DNA of 64,000 nucleotides from Nemertoderma westbladi. Taxonomy: Eukaryota; Xenacoelomorpha; Nemertodermatida; Nemertodermatidae. The DNA is taken from positions 22,655-86,654 of the forward strand of contig JAUCBJ010002302.1 of assembly GCA_032718475.1 (NCBI GenBank), in the 5' to 3' direction. The position numbers and the translations under genes were made by a program. Of this stretch, positions 14,001 through 26,000 are shown one piece after another; position 1 is the stretch's first letter; each line of letters starts with the position of its first letter. Under the pieces are notes generated by a model. The model was given only the letters and a program-made list of their open reading frames with translations. It had not been told where the DNA came from and searched no databases.

Positions 14001-17000
14001 GGGAGTTGAGTATAGTATGACGTCATTGTTGGGGGAGTTGAGTATAGTATGACGTCATTGTTGGGTGAGTTGAGTATAGTATGACGTCATTGTTGGGTGA
14101 GTTGAGTATAGTATGACGTCATTGTTGGGTGAGTTGAGTATAGTATGACGTCATTGTTGGGGGAGTTGAGTATAGTATGACGTCATTGTTGGGGGAGTTG
14201 AGTATAGTATGACGTCATTGTTGGGGGAGTTGAGTATAGTATGACGTCATTGTTGGGGGAGTTGAGTATAGTATGACGTCATTGTTGGGTGAGTTGAGTA
14301 TAGTATGACGTCATTGTTGGGTGAGTTGAGTATAGTATGACGTCATTGTTGGGTGAGTTGAGTATAGTATGACGTCATTGTTGGGTGAGTTGAGTATAGT
14401 ATGACGTCATTGTTGGGTGAGTTGAGTATAGTATGACGTCATTGTTGGGTGAGTTGAGTATAGTATGACGTCATTGTTGGGTGAGTTGAGTATAGTATGA
14501 CGTCATTGTTGGGGGAGTTGAGTATATAGTCATGCTGCACTCCGACCAACACTTTAATATTTATTCATTCGACTTGTATAATAGATGACACCACGGCCGA
14601 TATTCCAGTTTCTACTAATATGCTCGTTTTGGAGGAAGGGTTGAGAATGAAGTGTGATAAAGTCACCGAGTTGGAGAGTCGTCTTGTGGATAAACTCGCG
14701 TACATTGAGCAGTTAGAGGGAGAACTAGCCCAACGTGATGACGTCATACAGAAAGTTAACGTTAATCTGAAGTCTCTGTGTGATAAAAACAGACGTCTCC
14801 AAGCCGAGGTGAGGCTATTCAAAACTCCTACAATAATAGTTTCATCACCTATACACTATTTGGTTCCTCCATCTAATAATAGTTAGTTCCACCACCGGTC
14901 CACGTACTGTATTCGTTTCAAGATTTCAACATAATATATAGTTCCAACACAATAGTTTTGTTAGTGACTATACTGTTAGTTGTATCGCGTCTATTAAGAT
15001 AAGCCAAAGTCCAAAGTGGCATAATTATTTGTTGGATGGATTTAGGTTGATAACGAAATGCGGGCGAAGAACCAGGCGGTGGAGGAATACTCTCAGTTGT
15101 CTACACGTTATGAGGAAATGGGAGATCGTCTAAGAGACGTTGCCCACTCCGCTAAGACCTCGAAGGATGCGACACAGAAGGAAGCCGATAGACAGCGTGA
15201 CACCGCTGCCGCTACGCTGAAACACATGGAGGAGATGCTGGATGAAGCGAATGCTAAGTTACAAGAGCAAGACGACGTGGTACAAGAGACTGTGCGATTA
15301 TCGGTTGCCATGTCTGAGTTGAACCGTAAGCTGGAAGATTATAAGAAGAATATCAGCGATATAAATAATGAAAAAACCAACGTTGTGCGAAAGTTAGCGG
15401 ATAAGATGCGGGCATTGTCTGTAGTGGAGAAAGAGTTGCAGGATGAGAGGATGAGAGTTGTGGATGCCAAGTGTGAGATAAGTAAGCAGAACCAGACGAA
15501 CCTTAACCTTAGGAAGGAAATTATTCGTGTTTCTACGGAAAACGAAGCTTCGAAACACGAGGTTACAGTTCTTAAAGATAAGGTTAATGATCTAGAGGAT
15601 ACGAAACAAGATTTGAAAGATAATCTTCTTGACCTTGAAAATCGAGTAAATAAGCAGGAAGAAATTCTACACACGAAAGATGAAGAGGTTATTATTCCAA
15701 TAAAGAAAGAATTAAGTGATCTCGCAAAGCGCCTTGTTGAGCTAGAGAGGGAGAAAGATGTGGCCGTTTATGAGCTCGAGCAAATTTCCAAAGATGCCTT
15801 ACGATTAAAGGATCAGTTGGAAGACATTGCATCGGAGAAGGAAGATTTGGTAAAAGCCTTAGAAGTTAGTGAGGAAAGTTTCTGTAATTTCAAGCAGCGC
15901 CAAGATGCCATAGACTCCAAACAACATGCCGAGATTGAATCTCTTACTAAGGAGGTTGAATCGCAGTACGAAGGCATAGCCGTGCTGGAGGAAGAACGAA
16001 ATAATGCGGTCACGGAGCTGCGGGAAATACGGATGAAACTTCAGGATAGCGAGTTAGAAGTGTCCAGGTTGGAGGCCTTCAAGAACATTGCAGGAAGCCT
16101 TAAAGATGAAGTGAAGGAATTAATGTTTGAGAAAGAAAGAAACATGAATGAGCATCTGAGATATTTAAATGAAATGGATATCGTAAAAGATCGTGAAGCA
16201 GGACGAACTGAGGAAATAATTATTTTGCATCAACAACTTAAGACGCTCACAGAAGGTTCAATGAATTCTACTAACGCGGAATTGGTAGAACTGAGAGAAA
16301 ATGAAGTAAAACTTCAAAAGGATAAGGATATGTTGAAGATGAAGTTGGAGAAGTTATTGGAGCGAGATGGGCAGTTGCAGGTGGAACGGATTCGGTTGAA
16401 GGCGGATTTATCTGAGGTCGAATCCGATAAGCGCAACACCGAGGGTATTCTTGTGAAACAGAGGGCGATGTTTGATGAGACGTTGTCCGTGTGTCGAGAG
16501 AAAATCCAAAACCTCGGGGCGGACGTCGGCGAGCTGAACGAACGGCTGGTTCGCGCGGAGGCGGAACGCGAGAGGATGAAGAGCGAGTTGGAGGAGGAAC
16601 GAGGAACGGAGAGACGAGGTTCCGGAGAGGCGAGACGACTGACTCTGGAGGTATCGCGACTGCGGGACTGGGATCGCGAGTTGCAGACCGAGTACGGGAG
16701 GGCCACGCAGGAGATCACCGGACTCGTCGAGGATAATCGGAGACTCCGCGACGAGTTGGATCGGACGACGTCGTTAAACGAGTCGCTGGTGGCGGAGGTG
16801 TACCGGTCGCCCCGTCGCGTTCCGGCGTACGCCGACTCCGGTCGGAGTCCGGAGTCGGAGTCGGCCTCCCCACCGAACCGTCGGTACATCGCCGAACTGC
16901 AGACGGAGTTGGCCACGACAATCGGGAACTACCGGAGTATTCGGGGAAGGTTGGAGCGTTCCGAGGAGACTGTCAGTCGTCAGGCCATCCGACTCAGAAA

Positions 17001-20000
17001 TCTTTGGAGTTGGGCAATGGATCGGTTGTCTGGGAAATCTAAGCAGAAAGGGGTGGCTATTAAATCACTGAGTCAATCAGATGTTACATCCGATATAGGT
17101 AAGTCCCGTTCCCTCCCGTCCCTTTCATTACATTTCATTTCATTACATTACTTTAATTTGGTACCATTTTACGGAATAATATAATGTATGAGGTATACGA
17201 GAGAAAGCAGATATTTATTCATGAAAAAGAAGTACCCAATCATAAAGAAAGCTATTTCAATGATAAATTTACGAATTGCATTTAAATACAATAGATTTAT
17301 TGCCCTGAGTTATAGCCCATTCTGTAGTTTTACTGTAGTGCGATCAAAAACATTCTCTATATATTTGTACCCCGTCCATGAAATGTTTTTTTGTTGCTTT
17401 CTAGACCAACCCAACCAGAAGAGTCTCAACATAAGAACCAGTAAGAGTCTACCTGATTTAACGTTTAGTTTGTTCGGTGTAAATGCCATGGCCGAATCCC
17501 TAAACCCGGCGTCTAGGACCATCTACAACGAGGTTAGTGATAACAACCTTGGGAGTAGGAGTAGCACTTGCCGTGTTTGAACGTGTTTTACTTTCACCGA
17601 TAACTTTCTTTAAGGAACGGCAAAGTTATTGTAGAGCCTAAAACTCTGATGTAAAGAGTGAGCGAGTGATTTGTCATTGTGCAATGTTTCTGACGCATTA
17701 CTTTGTTCAGACATACAAGAAACAAGCGTTGTCAAGGTTACTGGATTTTACCGAAGATTAGCTGACCAAGCGGTAAAACTATACTTGCTGAGCATACTAT
17801 CTAGCAGGCTCAACAAATCACTCAACTGGCGTTTCTGGCAAAAGTTGGAGCATTTATAGAAAATCTGGATGGCACACCTTCTTAGCTGACCAATCAGATG
17901 GCGATAATGCGAGGCTGATAATCAGGCGGGCGATTTTCTGGAGGTATTGACCAATAGGGTTGGTGCGCGAAAAAATTGTTGGGCTATAGAAACAAATGAA
18001 TAAGGGGTAAAAAGGTCCCCTGAACTGAATCGAGTGGCGGAGTGTTTGTTTTGTAAAAACACGAGGGAACGGTCTAAATGGCGGATTTAAGTAAGCGCGG
18101 GAACCCAATTTTGAAAATCGGCCGAAAAATGTTTTCTCTATGGGGAGGGTGAATTTGATCCATTTAAATACACATTTTATCTCAATCATTTCACACGCGG
18201 CTTATATCAATAGAAAGCGGAGAGAGAGTCTTGCGCGTCTACAATTAATTAAATTCATGATCATTAACATTGATAAAATACTGTTTGCAATTTTGCAAAC
18301 TTGGTAGATTGCCTGACCCCGTATGTAAGCACTCACCAACTCAGCCATATCCATTTATTGTTAACCAACCGCTGCTATGTACCACTTTTACGCTACCGCT
18401 GACAAGTACACATTTCAACTTAATGAACTTAAGCTGCAATACAGGAATACTCCGATACTGCGATGCAATAGTTGGATAGGGCTGAGTGGTTGAGTGCTTG
18501 CATACCGGTCAGGCAATCTGCGAGTTTATAATTGTGAATTCATTCATTTTATCAAAGTTCGTCACCATGAATTTAATTAATTGCAGTGTCAAAAGAAGCG
18601 CAAGCCTCTCCGCTTTCTATTGATATAAGCCATGTTTGAAATGATTGAGATTAAATGGGTCGTTCTCACAAAAAGTGGCCAAACTTTTATGTCAAAATGT
18701 CCATGCATTCGCACGGTTATATTTCCAAACGACACAGATTTAACCCCATGAACCTATATACCAATCGGAAGAGCGGAAATCTGCTCATATTTCAGCAAAT
18801 TTTCAACAGATTACATTCACAACCTAGAGAATGACACCATTTCAAATATCGAAAATGCATGTTTTTTGAAATGTCACATTGAATTATTTTTAAATATTTG
18901 GCTTCTGAGCTAAAGTAATGAGAGCAAAGGTTCCACATACCATACATCAAAATAAAGCAAATTTAATGCTCTTTCACATACTATTGGTGGTTTTCAACCG
19001 AAGCTACTCACATTTTATATATTTACTATTTAGTAACAATTAATTACGCCGTCACTAGGATTTTGTCCACCATGTAACGCTCGTTTTTATGACATGGTTT
19101 TTTTATATTTATTCACAACATCTTCAAGTGAGATATTTCTAAACGGCGATTTATTTAGCTATCAGCATGTAAAAAAATTATAAGAATTCGTTCATTAGAA
19201 CTCGAGCATTGTGCGAAAACGTAAATCTACATAAAATACCGTCATTAGGAATGTCCTCAATGTAACGCTACTTTGAATAGCGATAACTTTTGCTTTACTA
19301 ATCATATCGACACCATTGAGGGCTCATATGAAAGAGCAATCGCAGATCTATCGAATCACATATTTGATTTTAATATAGTTTCAAAACAGACTATAGTCAA
19401 CGCCATGCTAATGAAAAATGTCTTCAATGTCCATCATGTAACGCATGTAACGCTGTCACAATCAATAGCGTTACACTTGAGACATGTCCACCATGTAACG
19501 TAGTTGGGCCTGAACATACCTAGCAGTACGAGTGGCGTTTCTTTTTACAAATTAGGCAGTCAGGGTCAAATTAACAATAGTCGATGGTTTCTGGCTTTCA
19601 GTATTTAGTATAAACTACTGTAGTAGTAATATTATCTGTTGTAGTCTGTATTACTTAGTACTAACTACCTAAAGGGTTTAGGAAAAGCTCATGAGTTTGT
19701 TTACCTTTCTTTATTTCGGTTCTAAAACAGTACTTCTTAATCATCATGCAATTACAATTGTCAAACGGAATTAAGCGTGTTGTGTCCGGTAAGAACTTCT
19801 CGATTGAATTTAGTGATGGTGTTACACGTGAAGGACATAGAGAGTAAGTTAGTGATGGGATGGCGTTACACGTGAAGGACTTAGTTACACGTGAAGGACT
19901 TAGAGATTACGTTAGTGATGGGATGGCGTTACACGTGAAGGACTTAGAGGTTAAGTTAGTGATGGGATGGCGTTACACGTGAAGGACTTAGAGATTAAGT

Positions 20001-23000
20001 TAGTGATGGCGTTACACGTGAAGGACTTAGTTAGTTACACGTGAAGGACTTAGAGATTAAGTTAGTGATGGCGTTACACGTGAAGGACTTAGAGATTAAG
20101 TTAGTGATGGCGTTACACGTGAATGACTTAGAGATAAGTTAGTGATAGCGTTACACGTGAAGGACTTAGTTACACGTGAAGGACTTAGTTACACGTGAAG
20201 GACTTAGAGATTAAGTTAGTGATGGGATGGCGTTACACGTGAAAGACTTAGAGGTTAAGTTAGTGATGGCGTTACACGTGAAGGACTTAGAGATTAAGTT
20301 AGTGATGGCGTTACACGTGAAGGACTTAGTTACACGTGAAGGACTTAGTTACACGTGAAGGACTTAGAGATTAAGTTAGTGATGGGATGGCGTTACACGT
20401 GAAGGACTTAGAGATTAAGTTAGTGATGGCGTTACACGTGAAGGACTTAGAGATTAAGTTAGTGATGGCGTTACACGTGAAGGACTTAGTTAGTTACACG
20501 TGAAGGACTTAGAGATTAAGTTAGTGATGGGATGGCGTTACACGTGAAGGACTTAGAGATTACGTTAGTGATGGCGTTACACGTGAAGGACTTAGAGATT
20601 AAGTTAGTGATGGCGTTACAGGTGAAGAAGGACTTAGTTACACGTGAAGGACTTAGAGATTACGTTAGTGATGGGATGGCGTTACACGTGAAGGACTTAG
20701 AGATTAAGTTAGTGATGGCGTTACACGTGAAGGAATTAGAGATTAAGTTAGTGATGGCGTTACACGTGAAGGACTTAGAGATTAAGTTAGTGATGGCGTT
20801 ACACGTGAAGGACTTAGAGATTAAGTTAGTGATGGCGTTACACGTGAAGGACTTAGAGATTAAGTTTGTGATGGTTTTAAGGACTCCGTTAACTATTTTA
20901 TACAATTATTGTTACAATAATATGTATATTCATATTGTATGTATACAATAATACAAACTAAATAATTTGCTGATTTGAAAAATATTATTTTCAGCCATTG
21001 GGTCGATAAATAAATCCGTAAAAAACCCGTATAAATATAAAATAAATCCGTACATGACATTAAAGTGACTGTTGAATTTCTGGTATATATTTTAAATGTC
21101 AAATCTTGGATAATGATTGGCTAACAAGTAGCGTTACATTCGAGACAACGAGTTAGATTGTGGGCGTTCTGTGAAATGAAGGCTGCTGATTGGCTTACAA
21201 GTAGCGTTACACCAGGGACAAGATGTTACATTGTGGACATTAGTTTTTCGCGAATAAAACCTTACGACTTTACTAAAAAAACGGCCCACTAGTGTATTCG
21301 AAATCGCCTCATCGAGAGCTCTCGAAATATGTATATATTTATATGGTTTTGACAAAAAAAAATTTGACAATTTTTTCTCAAAATTTTGGCCACTTTTTGT
21401 GAGAACAACCCAAATATGTATTTGAATGGATCTAAAATTACCCTCCATATAATAAATTATCTGAACACTGCGTAGTGACGTCAAATTTGTAGCAGCCAAT
21501 CACAGCCGATTTTCAAAATTGGCTTCCCGGGCTTACTTAAACCCGCCATTTAGACCGTTTCTTTGTGTTTTTACAAAAAACACACCGCTACTCGATTCAG
21601 GGTTCCTTGTTGTTGTTACCCCTTATTCGATTGTTTCTAGCCCAACAATTTTTTCGCTCACCAACCCTATTATTGGGGAAGGAGCAGCCAGATGTCAGTT
21701 TACATCGCCACTTATTGAATTACTATTGTGCGGTGTAAATATTAGGCGTTAGGCGGCTCCATTATCTATCCAAAGTAATAAAATTTCACTATATTAATAT
21801 TATTAGTTAATTTATTACTAACAACACTATGCATCGTTACAGCTTCCTGAAGTCGTGTCAGCGACGGATAGTGCGGAGGTTATTGCTGATCTTCGCAGCC
21901 AATTGGCGGTTTCTATGGAGAGAGGAGATATCCTAAAGGTGCAATTAAATGACCTTCAACGAGTTATCACTGGTAAGTTTTGGTTGTAAAGAGTTCAATT
22001 ATTTAATAATATCTTCATATAAGTCTGTCTCATTATTATACCTGTGGCGAATGTCTGCATCAGCGGATATCCACGTGATTTCCGCGTCATCCGCACCAAG
22101 CTGACATGCAATATCTATAAGCACCATGTCTAAATATAATGGACAATGCTGCCGTTGTTTGGCAATACACCCTATCCTAAAAAAACACATTTTGAGATAT
22201 TAACCTAAACGCGTTTCCCCTAATTCAACATTGAAGACATTGTGAGAAATCGCCGATATTGGGTCCTATTGGAACTTAACAGGCTAACTTAGATTTTTTA
22301 AATAGAATAGATGGTGAGAGATGACGAAAAAGGGATTAAAGTGATAAAATAAAATTATAGGGTGTTTTGCCATTCAATGTAAGCTGAGTTGTTGGAGATA
22401 GGGTGTTTAACCAGGTTCTGGTTTCAAAGAAACTAGTAAAATCAGTGATTTTTTGTTCTGCCAGCATGTTTTGTAGAGCATTTTGTATCACGTATTATTA
22501 GTTTAGAGCTTGCTGGAGTTGGGGTAGGTGTAAAACGCGGATCCGGATCCGGATCCGGATTCATGATCCGGATACGGATCAGGACCCGGATTTGCGAGTG
22601 TAAAAGGCGGATCCGGATTTACATACAATCCGTAACTGAGTGTAATATGCGGATTCTGAAATACGCAATCCGTATTGCAGTGTATAACGCGGATTCATAT
22701 ATTTTGTGAATCCGGAATGGAGTGTAAAATACGGATTTACGTTAATTACCAAGTTTTAATGGATCCGGAATGGAGTGTAAAACACGGATTTTCGTTAATT
22801 ATCAAGTTTTGTTGGATCCGGAATGGAGTGTAAAACACGGATTTACGTTAATTACCAAGTTTTATTGGATCCGGAATGGAGTGTAAAACACGGATTTTCG
22901 TTAATTACCAAGTTTTAATGGATCCGGAATGGAGTGTAAAACACGGATTTTCGTTAATTATCAAGTTTTGTTGGATCCGGAATGGAGTGTAAAACACGGA

Positions 23001-26000
23001 TTTTCGTTAATTACCAAGTTTTGTTGGATCCGGAAAGGGGTGTAAAACGCGGATTCAATTTATTTACCAAGTGTTACTAGATCCGGGAAGGGGTGTAAAA
23101 CGCGGATTGATTCAGGTTAATTACAAAGTGTTACTGGATCCGGGAAGGGGTGTAAAATGCGGATTTACGTAAATTACTGAGTTTGTTAATGAAGGACACA
23201 ACTATTAATGAGGGACACACATTAATGAGGGACACAAACATTAATGGGGGACACCTTAATAGTTAATAGACACCTTAATAATTTGTCTATGTCTAGGGGC
23301 CACACATAAGCTTAATCCGGCTCTGGGGGACACCTTAATAGGGGTCAATGCTGAATTATTAATAAGGGCGATGGTGATGCTTGGCCATCAGACATTATTA
23401 GATATTGATTAGCTGAAAAACTATACTACCGTGGGAACGTGACCTCTCTGGTAGAGCAGCTCTGTAGACAATTGTATGGTAGGATTACTGTCCTGTTCCC
23501 TGATTGGCTTATCCATCCCAACCTCCCTTACAAACAAGAATCACTGTTCTGCCTAGCTGGCGGTAGTTTGTACTGCATCATAGCGTCTTCTATTTAAGGC
23601 CTTGCAAGCTTGCTGCCTTCCTAATTTATGGAGGCTGAACTGTTAAGTATAATTTCTTATTTAATTTCTTATTAAACATGGATGACAGTGATGACTTTGT
23701 AAAGATTCCATTTACGGGATTCGTTATTCCGAGTCCAACCAATGATACAGCAATTGTTGAGCCGCTTGAACTCACTACGCAAACATCGTGCACCCCGAGT
23801 CCGGAGAAGAAAAAAACCAGGTGTATGCTCCTGGTGTATGCTCCTGGTGTATGCTCCTGGTGTATGCCCCTGGTGTATGCTCCTGGTGTATGCCCCTGGT
23901 GTATGCTCCTGGTGTATGCTCCTGGTGTATGCCCCTGGTGTATGCTCCTGGTGTATGCTCCTGGTGTATGCTCCTGGTGTATGCTCCAGGTGTATGCTCC
24001 TGGTGTATGCACCTGGTGTATGCCCCTGGTGTATGCTCCTGGTGTATGCTCCTGGTGTATGCTCCTGGTGTATGCTCCTGGTGTATGCTCCTGGTGTATG
24101 CCCCTGGTGTATGCTCCTGGTGTATGCTCCTGGTGTATGCTCCTGGTGTATGCTCCTGGTGTATGCTCCTGGTGTATGCTCCAGGTGTATGCTCCTGGTG
24201 TATGCACCTGGTGTATGCCCCTGGTGTATGCTCCTGGTGTATGCTCCTGGTGTATGCTCCTGGTGTATGCTCCTGGTGTATGCTCCTGGTGTATGCCCCT
24301 GGTGTATGCTCCTGGTGTATGCTCCTGGTGTATGCTCCTGGTGTATGCTCCTGGTGTATGCTCCTGGTGTATGCTCCTGGTGTATGCTCCTGGTGTATGC
24401 TCCTGGTGTATGCTCCTGGTGTATGCTCCTGGTGTATGCTCCTGGTGTATGCTCCTGGTGTATGCTCCTGGTGTATGCTCCTGGTGTATGCTCCTGGTGT
24501 ATGCTCCTGGTGTATGCTCCTGGTGTATGCCCCTGGTGTATGCTCCTGGTGTATGCCCCTGGTGTATGCTCCTGGTGTATGCTCCTGGTGTATGCTCCTG
24601 GTGTATGCTCCTGGTGTATGCTCAACGTATACTCCCAATAATTTTTGGGTAGATTAATTTATTATAACTGTAAGACAGTTACACAGATGCTGCACGAAGA
24701 CCCCACGCAAATTGTACTTGGAAAATTTCTAAACTTTTGCCAGACTACATATGTACCAAGTTTGGATATATTTTATCGAGATTTGGCTGAGTTATTAACG
24801 TTTAAAATTGGACACAACAGATCAACAGAACAACAGACACACCGATTGAGTTAGTGGTACCTGTATGCTAAGCTCGCTTACTTTCGTCGCTCGCCCCACA
24901 CTCAATTAAAATTTAAATAATAATTACTTTATTTATATTAAAAATCCAAAATGTTTGATCGTGTTTGTTATTAATTTACATTTTATAAAGATATATCACT
25001 ATATGGTATAACCTTTAAAGGTGGTACACACGGCCACTCTTCTTTTGCGACAGTTTTTTTTAATTAACCGATTTAAAATGCGTATTCCTAATCTGTAAAC
25101 AGTTTTACGATAAGTTGTTTTGTTTTCGATTTATGCCAACATTTGTAACGTTCACTGAACAATTTGTACTCTTACTACTATCTTACTATAAAAGAATTCA
25201 CCGGAATGTGGGGATTAAACTCGGTACATAGAGATTCCAAGTCCCACGCTCTCCCAACTGATCCACTCCGCGCCGATGAACAAAAACCTTAAAACAAAAA
25301 CCCAAGTGGAAATTAACAACACCAACAACGGAGTGAATACTAGAGTTCTCGCTACGGACCTAATGAATACTAGAGGTCTCGCTACCGACCTAATGAATAC
25401 TAGAGTTCTCGCTACGGACCTAATGAATACTAGAGTTCTCGGTACGGACCTAATGAATACTAGAGGTCTCGCTACGGACCTAATGAATACTAGAGGTCTC
25501 GCTACGGACCTAATGAATACTAGAGTTCTCGCAACGGACCTAATGAATACTAGAGGTCTCGCTACGGACCTAATGAATACTAGAGTTCTCGCTACGGACC
25601 TAATGAATACTAGAGTTCTCGCTACGGGGACCTAATGAATACTAGAGGTCTCGCTACGGACCTAATGAATACTAGAGGTCTCGCTACGGACCTAATGAAT
25701 ACTAGAGGTCTCGCTACGGACCTAATGAATACTAGAGTTCTCGCAACGGACCTAATGAATACTAGAGGTCTCGCTACGGACCTAATGAATACTAGAGGTC
25801 TCGCTACGGACCTAATGAATACTAGAGGTCTCGCTACGGACCTAATGAATACTAGAGGTCTCGCTACGGACCTAATGAATACTAGAGGTCTCGCTACGGG
25901 GACCTAATGAATACTAGAGGTCTCGCTACGGACCTAATGAATACTAGAGGTCTCGCTACGGACCTAATGAATACTAGAGGTCTCGCTACGGGGACCTAAT

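Larger units (their letters stand above)
17951..21676. mobile_element. Non-autonomous DNA transposon with long terminal inverted repeats, carrying nested repeats
   Basis: The left terminus (ccaatagggttggtg, cgaaaaaattgttgggctat, gtctaaatggcggatttaag) is the inverted complement of the right terminus (about 21510-21676, ending caccaaccctattattgg). The symmetry resumes inside a nested insertion: cgttctcacaaaaagtggcc near 18661 pairs with ggccactttttgtgagaaca near 21388. The body holds repeated catgtaacg motifs (19060-19500) and a 39-bp array. No transposase frame is present. Confidence 0.75.

Noticed and set aside
15108-16921. Antisense Ser-rich ORFs over exon 11
   Set aside because: Mirror frames of a Glu/Leu/Arg-rich coiled coil; no independent evidence.
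25205-25274. Functional tRNA gene
   Set aside because: The acceptor and T stems do not pair and the B box has mismatches; only a tRNA-derived fragment is supported.
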